Shown: positions 28,819 to 39,306, counted from the stretch's first letter. The stretch: 64,000 nt of DNA from Corynebacterium renale (GCF_002563965.1 NZ_PDJF01000001.1:1426001-1490000), one strand, 5' to 3'. Numbers and translations are program-made. The notes: generated by a model from the letters alone, not told the origin.

Positions 28819-29016
28819 ATGAGTGATCACGAAATTACCTCCGGAAACGGGGACGGGATTGTGCCACCTGGCGCGGATGGCAATCCCGAAGCACTCCGTA
28901 AAGCAGATCAAAAACTGCCGCGACAACGCCGCCGTTATCCTGCGTCCCGGGTTACCCAAGCCCTGTACTTGCTCATCGCAATCGTCGTCATCGCCTGGTT
29001 GGTTTCCCTCCTATAA
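28819..29016 (+). CDS. Small tail-anchored membrane protein
   Basis: 65 residues from the ATG at 28819 (MSDHEITSGNG). The first 45 residues are hydrophilic with a basic RQRRRYPASR stretch; the last ~18 (YLLIAIVVIAWLVSLL) are a membrane anchor. No family is recognised. The start is supported by TAGGCTAGGAACCCTT upstream, which includes AGG 8 nt before the ATG. It is followed by fadD after 86 bp. Confidence 0.6.
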   Translation: MSDHEITSGNGDGIVPPGADGNPEALRKADQKLPRQRRRYPASRVTQALYLLIAIVVIAWLVSLL

Positions 29017-29102
29017 CCACTTCGCTGTTACGGTAGGGGGATAGTCTTAAAAGCCACCGGCGCGCACCGGCGCGGTGGTGGGCACAAACCTAAGGAGACA
29101 GT

Positions 29103-30938
29103 GTGACCATTTCCTCCACCAAGGCGAAATACACCGTCAAGGAAGGCGAAACCTGCCTGACCGCCCTCATCGACCAGGTGAAAGCCCGGCCATTCGGGGT
29201 TATTTTTACGCGCCCACAAAACTACGAGTGGGTCAACGTCACCGCCCAGGAATTCCTCGACGAAGTCTTCGAAGTAGCCAAGGGCCTGATCTCTATGGGC
29301 GTCGAACCAGGAGACCGCGTGGTCTTGCTATCTGCTACACGCTACGAGTGGAGCCTGCTTGACTTTGCTATCTGGGCTGCCGGTGCCGCGTCGGTCCCTA
29401 TTTACCCGTCTTCCTCTGCATCGCAGATTCAGTGGATTATCGAAGATTCCGGTGCGGTACTGGCCGTCACGGAAACCCGTCAGCACACCGAAATGGTGCA
29501 AAGCTTGGTTCTTGGCTCCGACGGGAAAGCGCCGCTAGCGGCTTCACCAACCAAACTGCGTCGCGTACTTGAAATCAACTCCTCGGCTATCGACACCCTG
29601 AAATTTGAAGGCCGTGACGTTCCGCAGGAAGAGATTGATCAGCGCATCGCGAACACATCACTGACGGATCTGGCGTCGTTGGTGTACACCTCCGGTACGA
29701 CTGGCCGACCTAAGGGGTGCATGCTCACTCACAAGAACTGGTTGTCGCAGATTCGTGCCCTCCTGACGAACCCCATCGGTGCCATTGCCCGTCCTGGCAC
29801 CGTTGTGGTGACCTACCTGCCTATGGCTCACGTCCTTGCTCGTGCAGTGTCTCTCGCGGTGGCTATCGCCGGTGCGATGCAGTCGCACTGGTCTGACACC
29901 AGCACCCTGACCGTGGAACTGCAGCGTACCCGCCCTAATCTGGTGCTCGGCGTTCCACGCGTCTTTGAAAAGGTGCGCAACGCCGCCGCATCCAACGCTG
30001 CCGATGGTGGTGCGCTGAAGAAGGGGGCATTTGCGTTGGCAGAAAGCACGGCGATTGAATGGTCCAAGGCGCTCGATACGCCGGAGGGGCCGTCGAAAAG
30101 CTTGGAACTGCGCCGGAGAGCTTTTGACAAGCTCGTCTACTCCAAGATCAAGGATGCGCTCGGTGGTCAGGTGGAATACTGCATCACCGGCGGTTCACCT
30201 ATGGGGCAGGACCTGCTGCACTTCTTCCGTGGCATCGGCGTTCCGGTCTACGAGGGATATGGCCTGACCGAGACCGCCGCCGCTGTGGCCGTGGACTTCG
30301 AGGACCAGAAAATTGGTACCGTAGGCCGACCCGTCGGCGGAATGGAGATCAAGGCCAACGCCGAAGGCGAATTGCTCATGCGCGGCAACTGCCTCTTCGC
30401 TGGCTACTGGAACAACCCCGAAGCCACCGCTGCCGCCATCGATAGCGAAGGCTGGTACAACTCCGGCGACTTGGGCGACATCGACGAGGACGGATACGTC
30501 TCCATTACGGGACGTAAGAAAGACCTCATCGTCACCGCTGGTGGCAAGAATGTTTCGCCTGGCCCGATGGAAGACATCCTGCGTGAACACCCGCTGATCT
30601 CTCAGGCGCTGCTCGTTGGCGACGGCAAGCCGTTTATTGGGGCGCTGATTACTCTCGACGACGCCATGTTCGCCCGGTGGAAGGCCGAGCATTCTATCCC
30701 GGAGGATAAGACTCCTAAGGATGTGGCTACAGACCCGCGCCTGCGCGCTGATATTCAGGACGCGATCAACTCTGCTAATTCCACGGTGTCGCACGCTGAG
30801 GGAATCAAGAAGTTCTACATCCTCAACCAAGATCTCACCGAAGAAGAAGGGGAACTCACCCCAACTCTTAAGGTGAAGCGCAACGTTGTCACTGCTCGTT
30901 ACGAAGACGCTATCAGCCAGATTTACCGGCGCCGCTAG
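29103..30938 (+). CDS. fadD: Long-chain acyl-CoA synthetase (AMP-forming)
   Basis: 611 residues with a GTG start preceded by AAGGAGA. The AMP-binding P-loop is LVYTSGTTGRPKGC, followed by YLPMAHVLAR, the adenine motif VYEGYGLTETAAAVA, and the acyl-synthetase motif GWYNSGDLGDIDEDGYVSITGRKKDLIVTAGGKN-type region. It activates fatty acids to acyl-CoA for lipid synthesis or degradation at the membrane face. Length and the Ser-Gly-Thr-Thr loop fit the FadD15 type of actinobacteria, often annotated as long-chain-fatty-acid CoA ligase. It opens the conserved block that continues to dnaG. Confidence 0.93.
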   Translation: MTISSTKAKYTVKEGETCLTALIDQVKARPFGVIFTRPQNYEWVNVTAQEFLDEVFEVAKGLISMGVEPGDRVVLLSATRYEWSLLDFAIWAAGAASVPIYPSSSASQIQWIIEDSGAVLAVTETRQHTEMVQSLVLGSDGKAPLAASPTKLRRVLEINSSAIDTLKFEGRDVPQEEIDQRIANTSLTDLASLVYTSGTTGRPKGCMLTHKNWLSQIRALLTNPIGAIARPGTVVVTYLPMAHVLARAVSLAVAIAGAMQSHWSDTSTLTVELQRTRPNLVLGVPRVFEKVRNAAASNAADGGALKKGAFALAESTAIEWSKALDTPEGPSKSLELRRRAFDKLVYSKIKDALGGQVEYCITGGSPMGQDLLHFFRGIGVPVYEGYGLTETAAAVAVDFEDQKIGTVGRPVGGMEIKANAEGELLMRGNCLFAGYWNNPEATAAAIDSEGWYNSGDLGDIDEDGYVSITGRKKDLIVTAGGKNVSPGPMEDILREHPLISQALLVGDGKPFIGALITLDDAMFARWKAEHSIPEDKTPKDVATDPRLRADIQDAINSANSTVSHAEGIKKFYILNQDLTEEEGELTPTLKVKRNVVTARYEDAISQIYRRR

Positions 30939-31156
30939 CGTGCATACCGCACGGCTCCGCTGAGATGCGGGGCCTCATGTGTGCGCGCTGTGGTGGAGCT
31001 GAGAAAGCGGTTGGGGTAATTCGGCGCGCCGCGCAACATTTGCGCGGCGAGTGCAATAGAGTGTGAAGGCAGCAAAGGAAACCTTGAAGTTGTACTTGAG
31101 GTTTGCGGGCTGCGGTGCTGCTCAACGGGGTGGTGACCAGCCTGCACGAGGGATAA

Positions 31157-31873
31157 ATGGTTGAAGGGAGTGGCCACAACGCCATGCAACGGTCTGCCGC
31201 GCATCTGCGCCACCGTGAGCTCACACAAGAGCTCTACGACATCGGTGATGAGGTAGCTTCCTACATCGAAAATATCGCCGAAGCAATCGCCGACTGGGAC
31301 GGGGAACTCACCGTTGATTGCCTCTCCGAGTTAGATGAGATTATTGAAGACGCACGTGTCGACGCCCGCCATGTTCTTGGCGAGCTCATCGGCCTGCGCA
31401 CCGCTTTGACAACCGGACTGAAAGCCGGAAGCTTATCAGCACGCGCACATACCGGCCAGCCGAAGTATGAGAAGCCAGTCGCGGTCACCGCAACCAGCCT
31501 GGAAACTGATTTCCCGTTGACCGCTACTCCCGTGGTCGTCGCAGAGCTTGCAGGTGCCCTCGACGCTCGGACCGAAGCGGTCGGTAACTACCTGGCACGC
31601 CTCGTGGACTGGCTCTTGGAACGGACGGACATTGTTGCCAACGACCTTGAAGCCTTGTCCTACCCGCACGTTCTCAATCGGGTGCAGGCGTTAGTCCATG
31701 CCGCCGCTGGGGGATGGCTGACCACTGTTGTTGATACGCACCCCGCGTATGCGCGCGCCCGGCGCGGGCATAATCCGCCGGAGTTCTTGGCCGAACGCGC
31801 CCGTATTGACGCTGTCGTGGCAAAAGTCGTAGCTAAACGTAAGCAAGCAGCTGGCGGAATCGTCGCCGGCTAA
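31157..31873 (+). CDS. Conserved hypothetical protein between fadD and hemW
   Basis: 238 residues from the ATG at 31157 (GAGGGA 3 nt upstream); an alternative start at 31184 (MQRSAAHLRH) is possible. The protein is predicted largely helical, with ELTQELYDIGDEVASYIENIAEAIADWDGEL and a hydrophilic C-terminus rich in Arg, Lys and Ala. No signal peptide, membrane segment or known motif is seen. It occupies a conserved slot in corynebacteria between fadD and hemW, but its function is unknown. The 218 bp upstream contain no other gene I can support. Confidence 0.65.
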   Translation: MVEGSGHNAMQRSAAHLRHRELTQELYDIGDEVASYIENIAEAIADWDGELTVDCLSELDEIIEDARVDARHVLGELIGLRTALTTGLKAGSLSARAHTGQPKYEKPVAVTATSLETDFPLTATPVVVAELAGALDARTEAVGNYLARLVDWLLERTDIVANDLEALSYPHVLNRVQALVHAAAGGWLTTVVDTHPAYARARRGHNPPEFLAERARIDAVVAKVVAKRKQAAGGIVAG

Positions 31874-31894
31874 CTGCGGTAAGGTGGTGCCACG

Positions 31895-33145
31895 ATGAAC
31901 GCACCACACCCCTTAACCCTCCGTGAAGGGCCCGAGTCTGATTTCGTCGAGAAACACCTCGGGCACGCGAGCGCGCAGCAGCAAGAAGACTTTGCGCACC
32001 GCCCTTTCGGGGTGTATTTGCACGTGCCATTCTGTGCCACGCGCTGCGGGTATTGCGATTTCAATACGTACACCGCCGGCGAGTTGGGTACCGCAGCCTC
32101 GCCACAGAGCTACATCACCGCTTTAGGCGGGGAACTTGAGCGTGCGGCAGAACTCATGCAGGCGCGTGGTCAGCTGCGTCCGGCGGACACCGTCTTTGTG
32201 GGTGGCGGCACGCCATCGCTTCTGGGGGCGGCGGGTTTGGGCGAGATTCTTGGATTCGTGCGCGATACGTTTGGCCTAGCCGTGGGTGCTGAGGTGACCA
32301 CGGAGTCTAACCCGGAGTCCACGAGCCCAGAATTTTTCACTGATTTGCGTGCCGCCGGCTTCACCCGGGTGAGTTTGGGCATGCAGTCGGTGGCCCCGCA
32401 CGTGCTAGCTACCTTGGACCGTAAGCACACCCCGGGTCGTCCTGTTGCGGCTGCGCGTGAGGCTCGCCAGGCTGGGTTTGAGCACGTCAACCTAGATATG
32501 ATTTACGGTACCCCGGGAGAAACGGATGACGACGTGCGCGCCACCATGGACGCAATCGTCAATGCGGGTGTAGACCACGTCTCCGCGTATTCGCTCATCG
32601 TTGAGGACGGGACGGCTATGGCGCGTAAGGTTCGCCGTGGCGAACTGCCGATGCCGGATGAGGATGTCCTAGCCCACCGTTATGAACTCATTGATGCGGC
32701 GCTAAGCGCAGATGGTTTCTCCTGGTATGAGGTTTCTAACTGGGCTAAGCCTGGCGGATATTGCCGGCACAACGATATTTATTGGCTGGACGGAAATTGG
32801 TGGGGTGCAGGCCCGGGAGCGCATTCGCACATCGGCGGGACCAGGTTCTTCAACGTGAAGCATCCGGCCCGGTATGCATCGATGGTCAGCCAGGGCCTGT
32901 TCCCGGTGAAAGATGGGGAAGTGCTCACGGATGCGGATCGCCACACGGAGAAAATTATGTTGGGCTTGCGCCGCCGCGAGGGGATCCCGGAACGGTGGCT
33001 CTATCCGGCAGCCGCGTCCGTCGTGGAGCGCAATATCGCTGCCGGCACCCTGCACCGGATTGGGGATAGGGTGGCAGTGACGGGTGCTGGTCGGTTGCTT
33101 GCCGACGGCATCGTGACCGACTTATTACTGGCAGAAGAAAATTAG
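31895..33145 (+). CDS. hemW: Radical SAM heme chaperone HemW
   Basis: 416 residues. The cluster motif CATRCGYCDF (CxxxCxxC plus the HemW-specific second Cys-less FNTYT) lies near residue 50 within FGVYLHVPFCATRCGYCDFN-type sequence. VFVGGGTPSLLG, TTESNPES, RVSLGMQSV and NLDMIYGTPGET follow in the order expected for HemN/HemW. HemW delivers heme to acceptor proteins; older annotations call it oxygen-independent coproporphyrinogen oxidase, but short HemN-like proteins upstream of hrcA are HemW. It carries an extra ~35-residue N-terminal extension. hrcA follows after 20 bp. Confidence 0.93.
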   Translation: MNAPHPLTLREGPESDFVEKHLGHASAQQQEDFAHRPFGVYLHVPFCATRCGYCDFNTYTAGELGTAASPQSYITALGGELERAAELMQARGQLRPADTVFVGGGTPSLLGAAGLGEILGFVRDTFGLAVGAEVTTESNPESTSPEFFTDLRAAGFTRVSLGMQSVAPHVLATLDRKHTPGRPVAAAREARQAGFEHVNLDMIYGTPGETDDDVRATMDAIVNAGVDHVSAYSLIVEDGTAMARKVRRGELPMPDEDVLAHRYELIDAALSADGFSWYEVSNWAKPGGYCRHNDIYWLDGNWWGAGPGAHSHIGGTRFFNVKHPARYASMVSQGLFPVKDGEVLTDADRHTEKIMLGLRRREGIPERWLYPAAASVVERNIAAGTLHRIGDRVAVTGAGRLLADGIVTDLLLAEEN

Positions 33146-33165
33146 ACCGCAGTTGAGGTGATCGC

Positions 33166-34194
33166 GTGGCAGGAGCAACTGATAAGCGCAGGCAAGCAGT
33201 GTTGCGTGCGATTGTCGCAGACTACATTGCCTCCCAGGAGCCGGTGGGGTCGAAAGCACTATTGGAGCGCCACCAGCTGCAAGTGTCTTCGGCGACGATT
33301 CGTAACGATATGGCTGTGTTGGAGTCTGAGGGGCTCATCGCCCAGCAGCATGCCAGTTCGGGGCGTATCCCTACCGAAAAGGGATACCGGGTTTTTGTCG
33401 ATTCGATCTCTGAAATCAAACCACTATCCCGGCCTGAGCGGCGGGCGATCGCGAAGTTTTTGGAAGATGGCGTCGATCTGGAGGATGTGTTGCGTCGCTC
33501 TGCGCAATTGCTGAGCCAGCTCACGCACCAGGCTGCGATGGTGCAGTTGCCAAACTTGAAAGTTTCGCGAGTTAAGCACTGTGAAATAGTGCAGCTGTCC
33601 CCGCGACGCCTACTGCTCGTGTTGATTACGGACAATGGCCGAGTAGAGCAGCGCAATGTCGAGTTGATGACGCCGGTGGCAGAAGACGATGTGGTGGTGC
33701 TGCGCGATGTGTTCAACAACGTGCTTGAGGGGAAGACGTTGCGGAACGCCCAAATTTCGCTCGAGAGCTTGACTGAGGTGACCCCTCCGGGGTTGCGGCA
33801 CGCGGTGGAGGCCACGGCGACGGTTTTAGTGGAGACGCTCGTCGAGAAGCCGAATGACCGCATGATTTTGGCCGGTGCTGCGAATCTGACCCGGATGGCC
33901 CGCGACGGTGGGCTCAACATCACGGAGATGTTGGATGCGTTAGAGGAGCAAGTTGTTGTGCTGCGTCTTCTCACGAATGTTCCCGACTTGGGCAATGTCT
34001 CCGTTCTTATTGGGGAAGAAAACGATACGGAAGAGCTGCACGGGACCTCGGTGGTGACGTCTGCGTATGGAGCTGGCGACACCGCCCTGGGCGGGTTAGG
34101 CGTGCTGGGGCCGACGTACATGGATTACACGGGGACAATCGCGAAAGTCGCGGCAGTCTCCAGCTACGTGTCCCGTATCCTCGGCGCACAGTAG
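33166..34194 (+). CDS. hrcA: Heat-inducible transcriptional repressor
   Basis: 342 residues with a GTG start. The N-terminal winged helix (residues ~5-75: [47 protein letters not shown]) is the HrcA DNA-binding domain; the rest is the GAF-like and dimerisation region. HrcA binds CIRCE elements upstream of chaperone genes and is itself stabilised by GroEL. A degenerate CIRCE lies 42 bp after the stop, ahead of dnaJ2. The adjacency of hemW-hrcA-dnaJ is conserved in actinobacteria and Firmicutes. Confidence 0.95.
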   Translation: MAGATDKRRQAVLRAIVADYIASQEPVGSKALLERHQLQVSSATIRNDMAVLESEGLIAQQHASSGRIPTEKGYRVFVDSISEIKPLSRPERRAIAKFLEDGVDLEDVLRRSAQLLSQLTHQAAMVQLPNLKVSRVKHCEIVQLSPRRLLLVLITDNGRVEQRNVELMTPVAEDDVVVLRDVFNNVLEGKTLRNAQISLESLTEVTPPGLRHAVEATATVLVETLVEKPNDRMILAGAANLTRMARDGGLNITEMLDALEEQVVVLRLLTNVPDLGNVSVLIGEENDTEELHGTSVVTSAYGAGDTALGGLGVLGPTYMDYTGTIAKVAAVSSYVSRILGAQ

Positions 34195-34235
34195 CCGTTT
34201 TGGAAACCTCGCTAGCAGGGGAGACAGCCGAAAAC

Positions 34236-34262
34236 CTGGCACCCGATGGTCGCGAGTGCTTA
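34236..34262 (+). promoter_or_regulatory. Degenerate CIRCE operator upstream of dnaJ2
   Basis: Left arm CTGGCACCC (34236-34244), spacer of exactly 9 nt, right arm GAGTGCTTA (34254-34262). Against the CIRCE consensus TTAGCACTC-N9-GAGTGCTAA this is 6/9 and 8/9. Position between hrcA and dnaJ2 supports HrcA control. A TATAAG hexamer just downstream (34269-34274) may be the -10. Confidence 0.55.
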
Positions 34263-34357
34263 CGTGGGTATAAGGTGGCAGTGTTATAAACCCCGCGGGG
34301 TGGTTCGCGGGGATAAACGATGAACGCAATGAGACAAGAAAGAGCGAAGGAAAAACA

Positions 34358-35494
34358 GTGGATTATTACGGCGTGCTGGGCGTATCTAAAGACGCGACGG
34401 ATCAGGAGATTAAAAAGGCCTACCGTAAATTAGCCCGCAAGTATCACCCGGACGTGAATCCCGATAATGAGGAAGCCGCCGACAAGTTCCGGGAAATTTC
34501 CTTAGCTCAAGAAGTGTTGCTCGACCCTCAAAAGCGGCAAATTGTGGACATGGGTGGGGACCCCATGGCCCAGGGTGGTGGGGGAGCCGGCGGTTACAGC
34601 AACTTTGGTACCGGCGGTTTAGGCGATATTTTTGAGGCTTTCTTCGGCGCTGCCGGCGGCTCCCAAGGGCCACGCTCGCGGGTGCAGCCGGGTAACGATG
34701 CGCTGCTGCGCCTGAAGATTAGCCTTGAGGAGGCGTTTGCGGGTACCCGCAAGGAAGTTACGGTGGACACGGCCATCGTGTGTGATCATTGCGACGCTAC
34801 CGGTTCTGAATCAAAGGCGGACCCTGTCATGTGCGATCAGTGCCATGGTGCCGGTGAAATACAAGAAGTACAGCGTTCCTTCCTCGGCAACGTAATGACC
34901 TCGCGTCCATGCCCGAAGTGCTCAGGCTTCGGCGAAGTCATTAAGGATCCCTGCCACAAGTGCGATGGCGACGGCCGTATCCGCGACCGCCGTACGGTCA
35001 CTATCGACGTCCCTGCCGGCATCGATTCCGGCATGCGCCTGCGTATGAGCGGTTATGGCGAGGTCGGCCACGGCGGCGGACCGGCTGGTGATCTGTACGT
35101 AGAAATCACCGTCACCCGCCACCCGGTATTTACTCGAGACGGCCGTGACCTGCACATGAAGGCGCGCGTCCCCATGGTCGACGCCGCCTTGGGCGCCGAG
35201 TTCACCATCGAGGATCTGGGTGGAAAAACCCACACCGTCACCATCCCCGCCGGCACGCAACCTGGGGCGCAGTTGCGTGAGGAGGGCTTGGGTATGCCAA
35301 AACTACGCGGCGAAGGCACCGGCGACGTCATCGTGCACATCGACGTCACTGTCCCCACCGACTTGGACGACACCACCCGCAAGCTGCTTGAAGATGTGCG
35401 CGCACACCGCGACGAGCACGCCGGCGTTCACCGCGAAGACGATGAAGACGGCGGATTCTTCAGCAAGATTAAGAACAAGTTCAAGGGTAAATAA
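34358..35494 (+). CDS. dnaJ2: Chaperone DnaJ (DnaJ2)
   Basis: 378 residues with a GTG start. Domain order is the full type I DnaJ: J domain (1-70) with YHPDVNPDN containing the HPD tripeptide; G-rich linker (~75-105); four CxxCxGxG zinc repeats ([32 protein letters not shown]); C-terminal substrate-binding domains; acidic and lysine-rich tail. It is the co-chaperone that stimulates DnaK. Corynebacteria carry two dnaJ genes; this is the one linked to hrcA rather than dnaK. The first zinc repeat has Ala-Thr where CxG is usual, a minor deviation. Its stop overlaps the rsmE start (TAATG). Confidence 0.94.
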   Translation: MDYYGVLGVSKDATDQEIKKAYRKLARKYHPDVNPDNEEAADKFREISLAQEVLLDPQKRQIVDMGGDPMAQGGGGAGGYSNFGTGGLGDIFEAFFGAAGGSQGPRSRVQPGNDALLRLKISLEEAFAGTRKEVTVDTAIVCDHCDATGSESKADPVMCDQCHGAGEIQEVQRSFLGNVMTSRPCPKCSGFGEVIKDPCHKCDGDGRIRDRRTVTIDVPAGIDSGMRLRMSGYGEVGHGGGPAGDLYVEITVTRHPVFTRDGRDLHMKARVPMVDAALGAEFTIEDLGGKTHTVTIPAGTQPGAQLREEGLGMPKLRGEGTGDVIVHIDVTVPTDLDDTTRKLLEDVRAHRDEHAGVHREDDEDGGFFSKIKNKFKGK

Positions 35495-36234
35495 TGTCAC
35501 TTCCCGTCTTCATCGCACCAGATCTTCCTGATGTCGGCGCCACTTATCTTCTGGATGGCCCTGAGGGGCGGCACGCGGCCGTCGTGAAGCGAATGCGGGT
35601 GGGCGAAAACCTTGAGCTCGTCGACACTCTGGGCACCCGCGCGGAATGCACGATTACCGCGGTGGTGGGCAAGACGGGGGTGGAGGTGACCGTTGATGCG
35701 AAGGTTGCCGAACCCGAACCACAGCCACGCGTGACTGTAGTGCAGGCGATCCCCAAGGCGCAGCGCGCCGAGCTGGCGGTTGATCTGGCAACCCAAGCCG
35801 GCGCGGATGCGATTATCGCCTGGCAGGCGGACCGGTGTGTTGCCCAGTGGAACGCGGCCAAAGCGCCAAAGGCGGTGGAAAAATGGCGCGCAACCGCGCA
35901 GTCGGCAGCGAAGCAGGCCCGCCGAGCGTACGTCCCAGACGTTTCTGGCCCACTGTCCACGCCAGAATTGTGTGACTGGCTGCGGAGCCAAGAATGCACG
36001 GCACTTGTTCTCCACGAGGACGCTGAGCTTAAGGTCAAGGACCTGTCAGGGCTAGACGCCGCGGGCCACGTCGTGGTTATTATCGGCCCCGAAGGAGGTA
36101 TCGGCGTTGCGGAAACAGACAAGCTGAAAGAAGCTGGCGCTATGCCCGTCGTACTTGGTCCTCAGGTGCTGCGAACGGCGTCGGCAGCGATGGTGGCCCT
36201 GAGCGCCATCGGCATGGTGACCTCACGCTGGTAG
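35494..36234 (+). CDS. rsmE: 16S rRNA (uracil1498-N3)-methyltransferase
   Basis: 246 residues of the SPOUT superfamily. An N-terminal PUA-like domain (PVFIAPDLPDVGATYLLDGPEGRHAAVVKRMRVG) leads into the trefoil-knot SAM-binding region VVIIGPEGGIGVAETDKLKEAG and LGPQVLRTASAAMVALSA. It methylates U1498 in 16S rRNA. Translational coupling with dnaJ2 (shared A of TAATG) is typical of this pair across bacteria. Confidence 0.94.
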   Translation: MSLPVFIAPDLPDVGATYLLDGPEGRHAAVVKRMRVGENLELVDTLGTRAECTITAVVGKTGVEVTVDAKVAEPEPQPRVTVVQAIPKAQRAELAVDLATQAGADAIIAWQADRCVAQWNAAKAPKAVEKWRATAQSAAKQARRAYVPDVSGPLSTPELCDWLRSQECTALVLHEDAELKVKDLSGLDAAGHVVVIIGPEGGIGVAETDKLKEAGAMPVVLGPQVLRTASAAMVALSAIGMVTSRW

Positions 36235-36263
36235 CCTTAGGTGAAGAACACAGGGCAGCATTT

Positions 36264-37298
36264 TTGAAAGAAGGCAGACAAATAGACGCTCCACGTTCGG
36301 CAACACCAGTCGTTGCGGCCGCGGTCCAGCTTGACGACGACCTGGCGCCCCGCATCCTCGGCCCAGAAGAAAAGCACCTCCGCACACTCGATAACCTCAT
36401 CGACGCTGATATTTTCGCCCGTGGCTCAGAGGTCCGGCTCACCGGTCCCGGCCACGAAGTCCAGCGAGCAAAACGCGTGCTCAAAGAACTCGTGTCGATG
36501 GCCCGCCGGAAGCAAGAAATCACGAGCGATACCGTCAAACACGCGGTCAATATGGTGACGATGCAGTCTCCGGAAAGCGTGAACACGCTCGTTGGTTCGG
36601 ATATTGTGGCACGCCGCGGCAAAGTGATTCGCCCCAAAACGGCAGGACAGAAGTCCTACGTCGACGCAATCGACGAGAACACGATTACATTCGGCATCGG
36701 TCCGGCCGGTTCCGGCAAAACATACCTGGCGATGGCGAAAGCAGTCCAAGCATTGCAGGCCAAGCAGGTCACCCGCATCATTTTGACGCGCCCCGCAGTG
36801 GAAGCAGGGGAGAAGCTTGGCTTCCTTCCTGGCACCCTCGATGAGAAAATTGACCCGTACCTGCGGCCGCTCTATGACGCCCTCAAGGACATGATGGACC
36901 CCGAGGCCGTCGCAAAGCTCACCGAATCCGGTGTCGTGGAAGTTGCGCCGCTGGCCTACATGCGTGGGCGCACGCTGAACGACGCCTTCGTGATCCTCGA
37001 CGAGGCCCAAAACACCACGCCAGAGCAGATGAAGATGTTCCTCACCCGCCTGGGATTCGGATCCAAGATGGTAGTTACCGGCGACATCACCCAGGTGGAC
37101 CTCCCCGGTGAAGCACGGTCCGGGTTGCGCGCGGTACGGCACATTCTTCGTGGCGTCCCGGACGTCCACTTCTCTGAGTTGAGCAGCCAAGACGTGGTCC
37201 GCCACGCGCTGGTCAGCCGGATCGTCGACGCCTACGATTCTTACGAAACCGAGCAAATCAAGCGCAACAAGAAAAAGAAAACGAAAGAGCGGGGATAA
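36264..37298 (+). CDS. phoH: PhoH-like ATPase (YbeZ)
   Basis: 344 residues. An N-terminal KH-like region (~40-75) precedes the P-loop ATPase with Walker [20 protein letters not shown], and [24 protein letters not shown] contains Walker [32 protein letters not shown] is the family signature. It partners with YbeY in RNA metabolism and stress and its gene precedes ybeY by 8 bp here. The proposed start is a TTG at 36264 with AGGG 8 nt upstream; no ATG or GTG fits better without losing conserved N-terminal residues, so the exact start is uncertain. The lysine-rich end ([12 protein letters not shown]) is typical. Confidence 0.92.
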   Translation: MKEGRQIDAPRSATPVVAAAVQLDDDLAPRILGPEEKHLRTLDNLIDADIFARGSEVRLTGPGHEVQRAKRVLKELVSMARRKQEITSDTVKHAVNMVTMQSPESVNTLVGSDIVARRGKVIRPKTAGQKSYVDAIDENTITFGIGPAGSGKTYLAMAKAVQALQAKQVTRIILTRPAVEAGEKLGFLPGTLDEKIDPYLRPLYDALKDMMDPEAVAKLTESGVVEVAPLAYMRGRTLNDAFVILDEAQNTTPEQMKMFLTRLGFGSKMVVTGDITQVDLPGEARSGLRAVRHILRGVPDVHFSELSSQDVVRHALVSRIVDAYDSYETEQIKRNKKKKTKERG

Positions 37299-37306
37299 TA
37301 AGCGCC

Positions 37307-37969
37307 ATGAGCATTGAGATTGTCAACGAATCCGGGTACCCGGGGATTAATGAAGAAATGCTAATCTCCGTGGCGTCCTATGCTTTGGGCCAGATGGACA
37401 TCCACCCGGATGCGGAAACCACAATTTCCCTGGTGGATAACGACACCATGAGCCACCTCCATGTCCAGTGGATGGGGCTTGAAGGCCCCACCGACGTGAT
37501 GAGTTTCCCCATGGATGAAATCACGCCTGGCCACGGCGCCAACGGGCGGCCCGACACCCCACCCGTGGGTCCCTCCATGCTCGGTGACATCATCTTGTGC
37601 CCCGAATTTGCACGTCGCCAGGCAGACATGGCCGGCCATGACCTCGGGCACGAACTTGCGCTGCTCACCGTCCACGGCGTGTTGCATCTACTGGGCTACG
37701 ACCATCAACAACCAGCGGAAGAGCGCGAAATGTTCGCCCTGCAGAACGAGATCCTGGCCAACTGGTATGACTACCTCGCAGCGGAAGGAACTACTTTCCA
37801 ACCCAAGCCGACTGGCCGCCACGCCTTCCCATCCGCTGCAGACCGTGCGGAACTAGACAAATTAGTCCCTGGTGGTGGCATCCCGGTTATCGCTGAGCCC
37901 AGCGATGACAGGGAAGACACGGAAGATACCGAAGACACAGAATACGCAGCAGGAAACCAAGAAAACTAG
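37307..37969 (+). CDS. ybeY: Endoribonuclease / rRNA maturation factor YbeY
   Basis: 220 residues. The zinc-binding motif [11 protein letters not shown] (H-x3-H-x5-H) is intact, with [11 protein letters not shown] upstream. YbeY processes 16S rRNA 3' ends and takes part in ribosome quality control. Ordinary YbeY proteins are about 150-180 residues; here an extra ~55-residue C-terminal tail ends in the acidic near-repeat [10 protein letters not shown] encoded by repeated gaa-gac-ac units, likely disordered. It lies between phoH (8 bp) and the CBS protein (11 bp) in one operon. Confidence 0.94.
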   Translation: MSIEIVNESGYPGINEEMLISVASYALGQMDIHPDAETTISLVDNDTMSHLHVQWMGLEGPTDVMSFPMDEITPGHGANGRPDTPPVGPSMLGDIILCPEFARRQADMAGHDLGHELALLTVHGVLHLLGYDHQQPAEEREMFALQNEILANWYDYLAAEGTTFQPKPTGRHAFPSAADRAELDKLVPGGGIPVIAEPSDDREDTEDTEDTEYAAGNQEN

Positions 37970-37980
37970 GCCGCTCACTT

Positions 37981-39306
37981 ATGGACGAAGTCATATTTGC
38001 CACCATCACGGTGGTAGCACTTTTATTATCTGGCCTTATTGGCACCGTTGAGACCGCGCTCGGTGCTGTCTCCCGAGCCCGTGCTGAGGAGCTGCGTAAA
38101 GAAGAACGTCGCGGCGCCAGCGAATTGCTGCGCATCCTCGACCGTCGCGCCGACCACATCAACTTGCTGGTGTTGTTGCGCACCATCCTCGATGTTGCTG
38201 CAGCAGTTTTTGCTACCTCTTTCTTCGTCCACGTCATCGACCCCAACGGGTGGGCGATTTTTGCGGCGATTGCCGTGGTCTCTCTGATTTCGTTCATGGT
38301 GATTGGCGTATTTTCGCGGACGATGGGGCGGAAGAACCCGTACACGATTTCCCTGAACGTCGCCGTGGTGCTTGGGGCTATCGGCACGGTCCTGGGGCCG
38401 ATTGCCCGCCTGCTTATCAAGGTCGGAAACATCTTCGCACCGGGCGAAGGCTTCCGCGACGGGCCGTATGCCACGGAGATTGAGCTTCGGGAGCTCGTGG
38501 ACATTGCCCAAGAGCACGGCATTGTGGAAATTGAAGAACGCCGCATGATCCAGAACGTGTTCGATCTAGCCGGCACTACCACCCGCCAGGTCATGGTGCC
38601 ACGGCCGGAAATGGTCTGGATTGAGGGCGCCAAGAACGCGGGCCAGGCCACCAGTTTGTGCGTGCGCTCCGGCTATTCCCGACTTCCTGTCATCGGGGAG
38701 AATGTGGACGACATCAAAGGCGTGGTATACCTCAAGGACTTGGTTGCCAAGACGTACCAGCACACCGATGGTGGGCGCAGTGTCCAGGTCGAGGAGGTCA
38801 TGCGTGACGCCTTCTTTGTCCCGGATTCCAAGCCCCTCGATGAGCTACTGCACCATATGCAATCCACCCGCAACCACCTGGCCATGGTGGTGGATGAATA
38901 CGGCGGAATCGCCGGAATGGTCTCTATGGAAGACATTCTCGAAGAGATTGTCGGTGAGATCGCGGACGAGTACGACGACGAAGACGGCGACCCCATCGAG
39001 CAGATTGCGCCCCGCACGTACCGCGTTATGGCGCGTACCTCCTTGGAGGACCTTGCCACAGTGCTCAAAGATGACTTGGACTACAGGGTGGACTTCTCCG
39101 ACGAGGTCGAAGACCAGGTGGACACGGTTGCAGGCTTAGCGACGTTCGCTCTCGGCCGGATTCCGCTTCCTGGCTCAGAGATCACGATCGATGGTTTGCA
39201 TCTGCGCACTGAGTCCGGGCACGACCGACGGGGCCGCATAAAGGTCCGCCATGTCATCGTCACTGTTGAAGACGTCCCGGAACCCCTTGACACTGAATCT
39301 GAATAA
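37981..39306 (+). CDS. CNNM/CorC-type transporter-like protein (DUF21, CBS pair, CorC_HlyC domain)
   Basis: 441 residues. The N-terminal DUF21 (CNNM) membrane region has three to four hydrophobic helices (to about residue 160), followed by two CBS motifs (~200-320, with MVPRPEMVWIEG, SRLPVIGENVDDIKGVVYLKDL and HLAMVVDEYGGIAGMVSMEDILEEIVGEI) and a C-terminal CorC_HlyC domain. Such proteins are linked to magnesium or other divalent-cation efflux; 'hemolysin' in older annotations is misleading. Gene order ybeY - CBS protein - era is common in bacteria; here pdxY is inserted before era. Confidence 0.92.
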   Translation: MDEVIFATITVVALLLSGLIGTVETALGAVSRARAEELRKEERRGASELLRILDRRADHINLLVLLRTILDVAAAVFATSFFVHVIDPNGWAIFAAIAVVSLISFMVIGVFSRTMGRKNPYTISLNVAVVLGAIGTVLGPIARLLIKVGNIFAPGEGFRDGPYATEIELRELVDIAQEHGIVEIEERRMIQNVFDLAGTTTRQVMVPRPEMVWIEGAKNAGQATSLCVRSGYSRLPVIGENVDDIKGVVYLKDLVAKTYQHTDGGRSVQVEEVMRDAFFVPDSKPLDELLHHMQSTRNHLAMVVDEYGGIAGMVSMEDILEEIVGEIADEYDDEDGDPIEQIAPRTYRVMARTSLEDLATVLKDDLDYRVDFSDEVEDQVDTVAGLATFALGRIPLPGSEITIDGLHLRTESGHDRRGRIKVRHVIVTVEDVPEPLDTESE

